NCBI GenBank assembly: GCA_009829735.1
Contig: CM020620.1
Location: forward strand, 11,467,420-11,531,419
DNA length: 64,000 nt
Source of the DNA: Pyropia yezoensis
Taxonomy: Eukaryota; Rhodophyta; Bangiophyceae; Bangiales; Bangiaceae
Direction of reading: 5' to 3'
Made by a program: the position numbers and the translations under genes. Shown in pieces: positions 51,908 to 62,707 of this stretch. Numbering within the stretch: the stretch's first letter is position 1; each line of letters opens with the position of its first letter. The notes beneath the pieces are model-generated. The model worked only from the letters and a program-made list of their open reading frames with translations, searched no databases and was not told where the DNA came from.

Positions 51908-52498
51908 TCACAACACCTTTGGCGCTAGTGACGACACGGAGCTCAGGGCAGAGCAGATGGCCAAAAAGACCCCAACCTTGTCCTTGCTGCCCATGCCCTC
52001 CACCTCCCCAGCGGCGCCTTCCCCTGCCTCGCCCTCGCTTACGGGGGTTGCGCCCGCCGGGGCGCCAGGGATTCCAGGTAGGCCCTGCCGCGAGCCTCGC
52101 CGCGAGCCCGCTTGCGAGACGGGGGGTGCCAGGAACGGGGCCGTCCCGCTTCGACCCGGTTCGTTGTCCGACCAGCTCAGGTCCCCGCCGAGAGCCGCCA
52201 CAATGTCGGGCAGGCTCACGGCCGGCGCGGCCACAGCACCGGCACCGACCGAGTCCCGCACCCGCGGCCGGGAGCCCGTGCCAGGCCGCGGTGACTGCAG
52301 CGTCGCTGGCGGGGTGCACAGCGAAGACGCCGGGGTGAAGGAGGAGGGGGGCAACTGGTACATGACGTCGTCCAACAAGGACGAGTGGGGCATGTTGTCC
52401 AGCGACAGAGAAGGCGAAGTTCGTCCCCCCTGCCCTTTCCGCGACGGTGGGACAGGGATAGGAATGGGGGGCGACGTGGAGCGGGGAGGGGGCGACAT
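51908..52498 (-). CDS. Hypothetical disordered protein, low support
   Basis: An ATG frame of ~196 codons, Ser/Pro/Gly-rich, with a central acidic-hydrophobic motif (SLLDDVMYQLPPSSF) reminiscent of short linear interaction motifs. The plus strand is also open across this region, so coding status is uncertain. An upstream exon may exist. No family recognised. Confidence 0.2.
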   Translation of the reverse strand: MSPPPRSTSPPIPIPVPPSRKGQGGRTSPSLSLDNMPHSSLLDDVMYQLPPSSFTPASSLCTPPATLQSPRPGTGSRPRVRDSVGAGAVAAPAVSLPDIVAALGGDLSWSDNEPGRSGTAPFLAPPVSQAGSRRGSRQGLPGIPGAPAGATPVSEGEAGEGAAGEVEGMGSKDKVGVFLAICSALSSVSSLAPKVL

Positions 52499-54810
52499 GG
52501 CGACCGCCACAGGGACAAAGAGGCAGAGAGAGGTGGAGGAAGAGTAGGGCAACTGCAAGGAGAGGGTGCCGAGGTGGTGGAAGCGACGACAACCGCAACG
52601 ACGGGGGTCAGAGCGTCGAGGGTGTCCTGGCCGAGTACCCGCGTGGTGAGACGGTACAGGCCCGCAGAGGAGGTCGAGTCCCACGGCTCGGTCCTGGGGG
52701 AGTCCAAGGAAGCGCCGTTAAGTGCGAGGACCTGAGAAACAATCAATTTCAAGCGTGAACACCAGCAGCGGGGGAAAGACCCGCGCCACGGACGCGCACA
52801 AGAGGGGCGGTGCCCAGCGGTGCACGTATGAGGCCCACAACTTCGGGCCAGACGTGCACCCAAATGTCACCTTCTTCAAGCGCCCAAGGCGTCGCGTTGG
52901 AGGGCCCCTCACCGTTCGGGCCCGGGCCGACACTCGCCGCCCTGCCACGGGCGCTCTTCGGGGTGGCGGTCCTCCATGAGGGTGGCGTATAGGGACTGAA
53001 TCCGTCGGAAGCGATTTTTGCCGCGTGACCGTTATGGGGGCTCCTATTGGCCTGAGGCGCTGTTCATGCCCGTTGCCACGACCTGCTGTGGCGCCGGTCG
53101 GGGCGGGGCACCCATGTGTGTGCCTGCCGTCTGGTGGTGTACTGTATCGAGTCCGTCACGCTGGGGTGTGTGGAAAATGCACCTAGACAGGGGCCGCTTG
53201 AAGGGGGCGGGGGCGTGCGTGGCCGACTGCCCGCAGCGCGTGTGGGTCACAATCAATGAGGAAGATGCAATGTGATTGGTGCAGCGACGGTATTGGACGG
53301 TGGTGGAACCAGATCGACCGAGAGATTGGGGTCGCCCCAGCCATGAATGTGGATGTGGCGCGGTGCTTCGGCCAACGAGAGCACTCGAGTTGATCTTCCA
53401 CGTGTATGCTACCTTTTGTGAATGTAGCCCCTCAGGTACATACATAGACTGGCAGCAATGGGGTAGCTACGGTCGAGCATCACAAGTCTAGCTCGACACG
53501 AGGTCACTAAATTAGTAGAGGCGTAGTGGCTGTCGCATTTGGACTAGCAATTGTGTCACTCCCCGCCCAACGGCCTGCACGCACCTTGCGGCCGCCGCCG
53601 TCGTGGCCGTCGCGGCCTCGGTGGACCTCCCCCCGGGGTAACCGGGAGCGCCTCCGCGGGGCAGGCACCGTGGTCGTGGCGGTGGTGGAGAGCACGAGGT
53701 GACCCGCCTCGTGGCGGCATCGGAAGAGGTGGACGGGCAGGCCAAGTGCCACCTCTGGGCCGCTCTGCCTACCCGCGGACGCCGGGGGGGGGACATCCCG
53801 TGCGGCACGGGGTGCAGAGTCCGCCGCGTCCTCTGCTCCACCCGCCTCGGCGACGGGGGGAGCACCCGCGGCTCAGCTACGCGCGCCCCAAACCCCTTTG
53901 GGCAGAGGTGCGCACCGCGCTGCCGCCGTCATGATGGTGCAGGCAGGGGGGTGGCACGCACTGTGGCTGGTATCCCTCTTGAGCGTCCTCCCACTTTCGC
54001 GCGACCCCGCGCTTGCCTGCTGTCACAGTAGTAGAGGAATGCACGCGGACGGGGATGGCCCGCGCGTCTTGTGTGACCCGTATCTGGCTGGTCTTGGCCG
54101 GTGCAACGGAACAGAGGAAGCAAACGCACCGGCTGCAGACGAGCATGAACAGGAGCGCCATTGGCGCACCGTATGCGACTGCTCCACAGGCAATGCAGAC
54201 GCACGGCGGTAAAGCAGGGAGGGTAGTCGGTAGAGGGAGAGAAGAGCGGGCGGCGCCAGCGCTCCCACGGCGGCACTGCCACGGCATAGGGCAGCCGTGG
54301 GGAGCCGCCGCCCCGCCATGCGTGCCAGCAAACGGCGCGCGCACCCGGGTCTTTCGCCTCCCCCCCCCGCTCAAGAGCCACCGCTCCACCCCGTCGGCCG
54401 TGCCGACGGAACCGCGCTTGGCCGCTTCCGCACGCCGGGAAGAAAAATAGGGTGGTTGGGCAGCATACCCGCGCACCCCCCCCCCCCACCCTCTGCACCC
54501 GTGTTCCCCCCCCTCCCCCCCACGCGGGCAGCGTGCGTCTCGTCGCGAGCGCCGCGCCGCCGCCGCCGGGGACGCCCCCCCCCCACCGCTGCCGCCGCCC
54601 CCACCGCCGCCGCCGCCGCCGCCGCGAGCGGGGTGCGTGGCCTACGCCGCAGGCGCGGCGGGCGGCAGCAGCGGGTGGGGCACAGGGCGCGCGCAAAGAG
54701 TATAAAGCAGGCCTTCCCCTCCGTCCCCCTCCCCCTCAACGCCCTGCGAGAGGCGAGGCGTGCGCCCGCGGCGGTGGCGGCAACCGGGGGCGCGCCACCC
54801 AAGAGCGCGC

Positions 54811-54850
<40 letters not shown>

Positions 54851-55884
54851 GTGGCGTCGGCAGCGGCGGCGGTGTCGGCGGCAGCGGCGGTGGCGGCCAG
54901 CTGGGGGGCGGCGGGCCACCCACCGCGCGACGATGCCGGCCTCGCCGCGGCCGCCTTGGTATTGCCCGCGTGCGCGGCACTCCCTCCGCGGGCCGCCCAC
55001 GCCGGCCGTGCGGTCCACCACCCCCTGGCGCTTGCGCTGGCACCACCTCTACCGCGCCATCCAAAGTGCTGTACTGGCGTGTTTTTTTTGCGGTCGGCGA
55101 CGGGGAGGGGGGGGGGGGTGTGCAGGCCCCCGGCCGCCGTCGGCCTTTCCCCGTCTTTTGTATGCACAGCAGCCGGGACGCTGCGCCTTCCCCCCCACAC
55201 CCCCCTGGGTCCGTGGGGGAGCGGGAGGGGGGACAGCCCAAGGTGTCTCCCCGCCGGTCGGCCCCCCTCTGGAGTGCCACGCCGCGCCGCGCCGCGCCGC
55301 GCCGCGCGCGTGGCGGGCGTTGCCACCCGCGACAGGGGGGCCGCACGGCGTGCACCGAAGGCGCCCAACCTCCCCGCGGGCGGTGAGTTGCGGACCGAGG
55401 GCCGGCTGCGATGGGGCCGCCCGCCCCCGCCGACGGGCTGACCGCCACGCTCCTGTGGGCTCGGGGGTGGAAAGGGTGGTTATTGCGTGGCGGCGTGCTC
55501 TTGCCAAGCTCGGCCACGGGCCAAACCGTCGCCCCCCCGCAGCTGCCCGCCCTTTTCACCCCCGAGCCCAGCGCGCCCCTCTTCCCCTCTGGAACCACGC
55601 CCCACCCTCCCTGCCCCGTCGCCACCCCTGCGCCCCCCCATCGACCGCTGGAGGTGGGGGCGGGCTGACCTCCCCCAGGGAAAAACCATCTTGGCCGCAC
55701 CGGCGGCGGTGGGCGGCCGGCTAAACGCTGGCGAATGCCATCCAGGCGAAGCTTGGAGGGTGGAGGGGGGGGGAGGGTGGACCCCCGGCCGGCTGGCCGC
55801 CGGTGGCCTCCGCCGCGGTCTCGAGGGCCAGTGACCAATGCCGCGGCGTGACATTTAGAATCGGAGGATCCCTCGGGCTCCTGG

Positions 55885-58204
55885 TTAGGTATCCAAATTC
55901 ACGGTGCAGAACGACAGGGTGTCGTAGCGAGTCAATCCCAGGGGTCCTGGCTGCGGTCGGCCAAACCGCCGCGCCAAGGCTTCCACGGCAGCGTTGAGGG
56001 CGACAAGACCCTCTTCACCCACGGCGATGGTACGTTGAGCTCGTCGAGCTTCAGGGCCACCAGGCGGAGGTGGGCGGCCATGGCGGCCACAGACGGGGCG
56101 GCCAAGTCGCAAACACCAGCCAGAGACAGCACCCGTAGGCGCGGGTGGCTACCGCCGTTGTTTCTACTCCCGCCACTGCCGCCGCTGCCGTCATCGCCGA
56201 CGCTGCGGCTGCCCGTCGCGCGCCCGCCAACGGAAGGCACAGCGGACAGGCAGCTGGGGCCCCCCAGCGCCGCAGCCAGAACGGTGTCAGAGATGGCCTC
56301 TTTCGTGGCAGTTCCTTCGAGCCGCTCCAGGCGGGGCCAGTCGGGGCCGCCGGGGCGGCCTCCCCCCCAGCCACCAAGCACTCGCGGTGACATGGCCAGC
56401 ACCGGCCGCGGCGAGGCCATTAGCTCTGTCGGCACCGCATTTAGGAAGGAGAGGTGGCGCAGCGAGGAGCCAACGGTGGCACCTACCGCGCAGGCGGTAG
56501 AGCCAAACGGCTCGTGCACGCACGCCCGCCAGTCCGTCGACAGGTGGTCTAGCTGCGCTGGGCGGGCGGCGTCGAGGCCCGCAAGCGCCATAGCCAGGAG
56601 CCCTTGCTCGTCGGGCCCCCAGAAATAGGGACCATCGGGTCCCTCCTCCTCGAACGCAGTTCCGGCGTAGGCAAAGCCAACCATCCGCACCTCTCGCAGG
56701 CAGTGTCGGACGGGCGCCCATGCAGCGGCCCAGTCGGCCATGGCATCTCTTTCGGACAAGGCGGGCAGCGGGTGCGCGTTGTCGACGGGAAGGCCCACCA
56801 CCCGAAGGGTACCCGGCGCTAGGAGCGTGGCCGTGGCAGCAGTGTCAAAGCTCATGCACCACAGCGACCAATGCAGGTAGACCTCTTTCAGGGCAGGCAG
56901 CGCCGCCAACGAGGCGGCCACCTGAGACACGGGCGGCATCGGGACTTCACCGCACCTGCGCACGTGAGGCGACAGCGACTCGAGCGCCAACGACGTCTCT
57001 GGGAGGGCGAGAAGAAAGGGCACCCATCGAGAGGCCTCCGCGGGGGTATCGAAACATCAAGAGATAGCTGGGGGAGGGTCGCCAGGCCCCACAACCACGG
57101 CGGCTCTGACATCGCCATCGTCAAGAGAGATCCACGCACCTTAGTGGGTCCACCAGCACGCCCGCGACCGCTGCTGTTGCTGCCACCCCCCCCGCCAGCC
57201 GTCGCTCTCCGCACCATCGTTTGCAAGTCGAAATCTGGGCCGACACTACTGGGGGCGCAGACAGAGTACCACCCTGGCATGCGCAGCGAGGTGAGGCCTG
57301 CCAGCACTGCCCGCCCACCATGGGTATGACATAGGCGGCGGAGCACCCAGTCGATGGGGTTGCCTGGCTCGCCAGACGCACCAGCCACCGCCAGCCTCCG
57401 CGTCCCGTTGTATAGCTCGGGCTGCAGCCAGGAAAGGGAGTCGTCCTGCAAGCAGAGCATCCGCAATCCGCGAGGGGGGGGGAAAGCCCCATCTCCACTT
57501 GTACCTCCGTTGCCCCTGTCACCCCCACCACGGCTACCGTCACGGCTAACAACACTGGCACCACCACTGCCGACGCAACAGCCCAGCAGCTCCACCACCC
57601 ACTCGAGGCACCTGGTGGCGGCTGCGATGGCTGCTGCCGTCTGCGCGTCCACATCACCAACGGTCCCAGCGGCAAGGAACACCGGCTGCTCGGGAAACTG
57701 ACCAGCACACACAAGATGCACACGCGCTGGCCTGGCGGCCAGCAGCGTAGGCGGCAGCGGGCGGACGGGCGGGAACTCCACCCCAATAACCACCGTGGGG
57801 TGGGACAGCACAGTCTGTACCGCCTCCCGCAAGCGTCTGCAGGTGCCGCCCAGGAGACTGGCCTCGCACATGTTATCGACGATGAGCATCCGTGGGTCGT
57901 TGGGGCAGTGAGCACACTCGTCATCGGCGACCGCCAACCACCCGTCCAAGCGCTGGGCGCACGGGCAGGGGGTCCACCTTGAGATGGAGGGGACGGTGTC
58001 GTAAAGGGTGGCCCAGATGATCGACTCGAGAACGCCGTCAGGGAGGTCATTCAGCGTGGCGACCGGAAGTGGGGGGCGGGTGTGGGGAAGACCCGCCTCG
58101 GAGGAGCGTGTGGGGTCCATCGGTGGCAGAGGAACAATGTCCCGCTGGCCTAGTGGGGGCGGCCTGCGCAGAGAACGGCGGGGGGTGGGGGGGGGTCGTG
58201 CCAA
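55885..58204 (-). pseudogene. F-box/leucine-rich-repeat-like gene split over three reading frames
   Basis: Frame 1 (58204 or ATG 58120 down to about 57060) carries an F-box-like start, LNDLPDGVLESIIWATLYDT, a Cys-rich segment and Leu-rich repeats up to LATLPQLSLDVSI. Homologous-looking sequence then continues in a second frame (about 57056 to 56060) from FDTPAEASRWVPFLLALP through PALKEVYLHWS to LRLVALKLDEL. A third frame (about 56060 to 55885) continues RTIAVGEEGLVALNAAVEAL to a stop after VNLDT. Both shifts are in the same direction, as if one base were missing each time: once near a run of five C (about 57045) and once near 56030-56050. No convincing GT-AG intron explains either. Sequencing error, recent pseudogene, or unusual splicing remain possible. 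F-box proteins act as SCF ubiquitin-ligase substrate receptors. Confidence 0.6.
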
Positions 58205-59001
58205 GGGTGAGAGCGCGCGCCTTGAAGTTGTCGGTGGCAGCGGAGGAGAAGGGTACGACCTCGATGGGGCAGGCAGCTATGGCCGACTCCAGTTTTAAAA
58301 AAAGACTGGCTCCCTGACACTGGCGATTGCCGCGACATGGCGGACAGAGGGGCGGTGTCGCAGGTGTGCCAAGCGGGGCGCCTGGATCGGCGTTTGATGT
58401 CAGATCCACCGGGGCACAGCGGTGGCGCGCGGGCGACAGCGCACCACCCCAGGTTCCGCCTGAGAGCGGGACGCCCTGCCGTGAAGTGCCGGGCGAGGTG
58501 GTTCCCGCGTCCGAGTGGGCCCCTCTAACGGTGCGGTGCGGTGGCGCGCCACCGCGCAAGTTTTGTGAGTCTGTAACGTCGAGGATGTGAGAAAAACGCA
58601 GTGTATCCCACGAGGCCAGACATCGGCGACCCGACGTTCCCAGCGCGGGGATGCGAGCTCCAATGTATGGTCTGCCGGGCCGAGGGCGGCCGGCACTCGG
58701 GTGCACGGCCGGGTGCCCTTGTGCTCCTCCGTCGCACGCGGCGGAGGGCGCGCCCGGCCCGCTCACAGAGGCCAGCCTAGGCCCCCTCCGGCTCAGGCAC
58801 CTCTCGGCCGTCGGTCTGGGCGCGCGGCTCAGAAGACCCGCAGAATGGGCCCTACAGCGGCGCTTTGGTGTCTTCACCTCATAACCACCCCCTCCACCAC
58901 AGCCGTGCGCGGATGGCAACGGGCACCCAGCTGGGCAGCACCATGTAGAGGGTCAACCCAAAAAGAATGGGAGAGCCCCCGGTTCATACACAAACACAGA
59001 G
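58205..59001. other. Intergenic, no gene seen
   Basis: Mixed-composition DNA with several 60-170-codon frames and no recognisable domain. It holds the 5' side of the F-box gene and the 3' side of the glycosyltransferase gene. Confidence 0.35.
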
Positions 59002-61041
59002 CTACAACGCCTTACCAGGCGATTTTCGCCGCCGCACCACCAGCACCCGCGCGGCGCCGGCCATGCCCGCGACGAGCACGCCAATGACCACCCACTTGGC
59101 CCAGCCGCCGTCGTTGCCCACCCCCACCCCCTCCATGTCATTCTCGTCCCCGTCCACGTCGTCCTCCTCTGCGTCCACGCCGTTTGCGCGGCGGCCGCCG
59201 CCCGCCGCGGCCTCGGCGGGCACGTCCGCATTGGCGCCGTCGTCGCCGCCGTCGCCCAGCAGCCGCACCGCCTCATCTTTGTCTGGGTCACCGCCCACGT
59301 CGGCGGGCGCCCCGCCGTCGCCGCCATCGCCGCCATCACCGCCATCGTCGACGCTGCCGCCGCCACCGCCACCGCCGGGCCCAGCCTCCACCAGCCCGTC
59401 CTCGGGCTCCTGGAAATGCGTTTCCCCATCCGTGGCGGCGTCCCCTCCCGGGGGGTTGACCGCCGACGCCGCGGGCGGCGCCGCCGGGCCACCCCCCTCT
59501 GACGGCACGACAGCGGCGGTGGCGCCGACGGGGAGTGGCACCAGCCGCCGATCCCACCCCGGCTTGTCATGCTTGTCCTTCCAGCCGGCCAGCCAAAAGT
59601 AGCGGAGCCCCACGTGGCGGTAGCGGCCGCCGTCAGGGGAGCGCGCCAGCGATGAGAGGGGCTCTGCCAGCCGCACGCGCCGCGGGTCGTCGGGCTTGCA
59701 CTCCCCCCGCTGGCCGCGGCCCTTGACGCACGTGCCGGAAAAGGCGTTGAGGAGGTAGCGGGTGTCGAAAAAGGAGGCGATGTCCGCCACATCGTCCAAG
59801 CGCGAGAGGAGCTCAAACTGGCGGGCGATGGACCACAGGCCCGCCTCGGTGGCCTCGTATAGCTTGCCCGCAAAGTGGACCAGAAAGTCCCCGGGGATGT
59901 ACTCTTCGGCGTACACGTCGAGGACCCGCTTGGGCAGCCACCGCACGTGCCGGTCAACCGGCGACGGCGCGGACTCGCCGGCGAGCGGCGGCAGCGGGAT
60001 GTCCCCGTCCAGCACCGCCTGCAGGGCCGACTGGTCCAGCGCGCTCGCCCGGTCGTACTTGCGGTCCTCCTCCGCGGCGGCGAGGAGCGACAGCCCCCAC
60101 TCAGAGCACTTTACCAAAAAGACCCCCGCCTGCAGCATCAGCCAGTCGGCGGTGACGAGAAAGTCCGCGGCATCGTCAATGAGCGTCTCGACGGGCACGC
60201 TCTGGTTGACCACCATCGCGTCCGCGTCAGACCACAGCAGCCACCCATTGGCCCGCCCCACACACGCCGCCCGCGCCAGGTGGAGCTTCCCAAACGTCGG
60301 CCGCCGCGCCTTGTCAATGGTAAAGCCCGACCGCGGCACAAAGCAGCCGACCTCTGTGTCGGACACGGGACGGCGGGTGACGGGCCCGCCGGGTGGCACG
60401 CCGCCGCCGTCGCCAGTTGCTGCGTCTGGACAGGTCACGGCTTCCCACAGGCCTACGGTGCCGGCGGGGGTGTGGGCCACAAACTCGTAGCCGTGCCGCG
60501 CCGCGTAGCGGGCCTTGTTGGCCCCCGTCAACGCGCCGAGACGGCGGAAGAAGGATACCCCATTGTACATGTGCAGCAGCGTCACGCGGGGGGGGGGGGG
60601 CGCCGCCGCACCCGCCACGCTGCCCGCCCCCCCCGCTGCCGTGGCCGCCGCGTCGGCGGCCGTCGCCGCCGCCGCCGCGGCGTCAGGCGGCGGCGGGGGC
60701 GGTTCACCAGCGGCGGGCCTCCCGCCACCGCCGCCGCCCAACCCGCCCACCACCAGCGGCGCCCCCCGCACAAGTACCGCCGCCACCGCCACCACCGCCG
60801 CCGCCGCCACTGCCGCCGCCACCCACACCGCCCCGGCTGCGCCTGTCAGCCGCCGCCGCGAGGCAGCCGCTCGCCCGACGCGGCGGCTGCCGCTGCTGCT
60901 GACCCCGCCACTGCTGCTGCCGCTGCCGCTGCCGTTACCGCCGTCGCCGCGGGCGCTGCAGACGCGGCGGGGCGGCCGGGGCGCCGCAGCGCGACTCGAT
61001 GCCGAGGAGACGGAGGGAGGCGCCCCCGCCATGGTCGCCAT
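59002..61041 (-). CDS. GT34-like (GMA12/MNN10-type) glycosyltransferase with two membrane segments
   Basis: The ATG at 61041 gives 679 residues; a second ATG three codons later (61032) is equally possible, and an upstream GTG extension is unlikely. A signal-anchor helix (VWVAAAVAAAAVVAVAAVLV) lies near the N-terminus. After an Ala/Pro linker the catalytic domain begins VTLLHMYNGVSFFRRLGAL, with KARYAARHGYEFV, then FGKLHLARAACVGRANGWLL and the DxD metal-binding motif WSDADAMVVN (about residue 272). Further on come LQAGVFLVKCSEWG, LDQSALQAVL and GDFLVHFAGK, all in the order of GT34 galactosyl/xylosyltransferases. The C-terminal ~170 residues are acidic and Gly-rich, followed by a second hydrophobic helix (WVVIGVLVAGMAGAARVLVV), unusual for this family. 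Golgi type II membrane location is expected. Donor and acceptor are unknown. Confidence 0.78.
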   Translation of the reverse strand: MATMAGAPPSVSSASSRAAAPRPPRRVCSARGDGGNGSGSGSSSGGVSSSGSRRVGRAAASRRRLTGAAGAVWVAAAVAAAAVVAVAAVLVRGAPLVVGGLGGGGGGRPAAGEPPPPPPDAAAAAATAADAAATAAGGAGSVAGAAAPPPPRVTLLHMYNGVSFFRRLGALTGANKARYAARHGYEFVAHTPAGTVGLWEAVTCPDAATGDGGGVPPGGPVTRRPVSDTEVGCFVPRSGFTIDKARRPTFGKLHLARAACVGRANGWLLWSDADAMVVNQSVPVETLIDDAADFLVTADWLMLQAGVFLVKCSEWGLSLLAAAEEDRKYDRASALDQSALQAVLDGDIPLPPLAGESAPSPVDRHVRWLPKRVLDVYAEEYIPGDFLVHFAGKLYEATEAGLWSIARQFELLSRLDDVADIASFFDTRYLLNAFSGTCVKGRGQRGECKPDDPRRVRLAEPLSSLARSPDGGRYRHVGLRYFWLAGWKDKHDKPGWDRRLVPLPVGATAAVVPSEGGGPAAPPAASAVNPPGGDAATDGETHFQEPEDGLVEAGPGGGGGGGSVDDGGDGGDGGDGGAPADVGGDPDKDEAVRLLGDGGDDGANADVPAEAAAGGGRRANGVDAEEDDVDGDENDMEGVGVGNDGGWAKWVVIGVLVAGMAGAARVLVVRRRKSPGKAL

Positions 61042-62707
61042 GGCAACCGACAGGGGGCGAAGGGGGGGGGAGGGGGGGGGGAGCGGCGGGGCCAGAAGGG
61101 GTTGGCGAGGTCGCCGCAGCACCCGCGGGGTGGGGAGGGGGGGGCGACACCACCCGGCGGCGTGCGGCGGAAAGCGCTGCGGCGACAGAGATGGTTCTAG
61201 GTCGGCGCTGTCGGGGCTGGTGCATGACCAGCACCAGCCATCAAGGGCACTTCACCACCCATTTCTTTTGTGGTTTGCATATTTCCCGTGTCTCCCGAGT
61301 GACACATTTCTTCTCAAAACGAACTACATGTGTACTTGATCCACATCTCAGAATTGAGCTTAGTTCCTTGCAGATCAAGGGTTTTGGTGGCTAACCCCCC
61401 CCCCCCCAGCGCGACGATCAAACGCACATCTGCGCGGCGGCCAGCCAGCGCGGGGGAGATTCAGGTGGAGCGGCGCCTCTCCCCGGCGCACTCCCCCGTG
61501 GCGGGCACGGAGAGCGAACGGCAAGGCCCCCCCGCTGCCCACCCCCAGCCAATCGGCGAGCGCGGCGCGCAGCACCCACCCACCCCCGTGGCGCCAAGGC
61601 CGCCGCGGGTCGCCTGTCGGCCGCGCCATCTCCAAACAACCCCCCCGCCACCACCACGGCCGCGCTCGCTCCTCCTATCGACAACCAAGCCATCCACTCG
61701 ACCACGCCCCCACCCACACCCCACCACCTTCCGCGCCACGCGCGGTGACCGCCGTCCCCTGCCGCGTTTGCGTGTCCGCTGGCAGCCAACACCCCCAACC
61801 ACAGCGTGCGCGCGGCGGGACGAGCGCTGTCACCGGCCTTGGCGCTGCCGCTGGCGCGGCGCGCCGGCGTCAGCGTCGGGGCCAGCCGACGCGGCGGCGA
61901 CGGCGGCGCCGGGAGAGGGGCGGCGGCGGCGGCCGTCGCTGTCGTCGCTGACCCGGCCGTCGCTGCCACCGCCGCCACTGGACGGGGGGCGGGAGGGCGG
62001 CGGGGAGCGAGGCGCGGCACGCGCCGACGCGGCGCCCCCCGGCCGTCGGCCCGCGCGCGCACGCGCGTGCGCGGGGGGGCACGACGGGTGGGGGCACGGG
62101 TGTGGAAGGGGCGGCACGCCCTCGCGGGTTACCGTCCCCGTTTCGCCCCCCCCCCGCCCCTCCTCTCTCTTTCTCCTTTCCCCTCACTCTCATTTCCTTC
62201 CCCCTCTTTTTGAGCCCCCCCCCACCACCTCCACCACCCACCCCCCCCGGTCCTGCTTCCGCTCCGCCGTCCCTCCGCAGGCCACCCCTCCTTCCCCTCT
62301 CCCACCCCTCCCCCCCATTTGCCTCCACAGCGGCCGCGACAGCGGCGGCCGACCATGCGCCGGGCGCACCGGCCGTGCGCAGCGACGGGCGACGCTACGG
62401 GCGGGGCGACAACGACGACGGCGGCCGTGCGTCCGCCACGCTGATGCTGTGTGGTGCCGACGCGGCGGACGCAGCTGCAGCGGGGACCGTGTGCTCTTTG
62501 TTTTTTGCGTGTGTTTGGCTGGCCCGCCCGCGCGGCGCGTGCGGCCGCCCCTGGTGGTGACGACCCCGCCGCGGTGGGCATCCACCCCCGGGGGGCCCCC
62601 GCCGCCACCGCCCCGCGCCGCCGACGTCGACGCAGCAGCCGCCGCTCGGCCGGCCCGACCCAGTGCCCAGGGGCCCGCCGGCGCCATAAGGGGACGGACC
62701 CGCCGTC
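61042..62707. other. Intergenic, low-complexity and pyrimidine-rich
   Basis: A C tract at 61397-61410 and polypyrimidine DNA from 62140 to 62330 precede the right-edge gene. A 625-codon plus-strand frame here (61330-63207) has only biased composition, so it is not called. Confidence 0.4.

Larger units (their letters stand above)
50360..55884. other. Long gene-poor region
   Basis: It includes a pair of imperfect direct repeats at 51205-51325 (CTGGCTGGAG and TTTTGACGCC motifs), a weak disordered ORF on the minus strand (51908-52498), an AT-richer patch at 53300-53550 and GC/poly-C-rich sequence from 54450 to 55800 with CGCCG runs. Long plus and minus ORFs at 54300-55840 are compositional. No confident gene. 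Confidence 0.4.

Noticed and set aside
54297..55838. Long overlapping ORFs on both strands
   Set aside because: Arg/Pro/Ala runs from GCC and CCG repeats; mutually overlapping, no domain.
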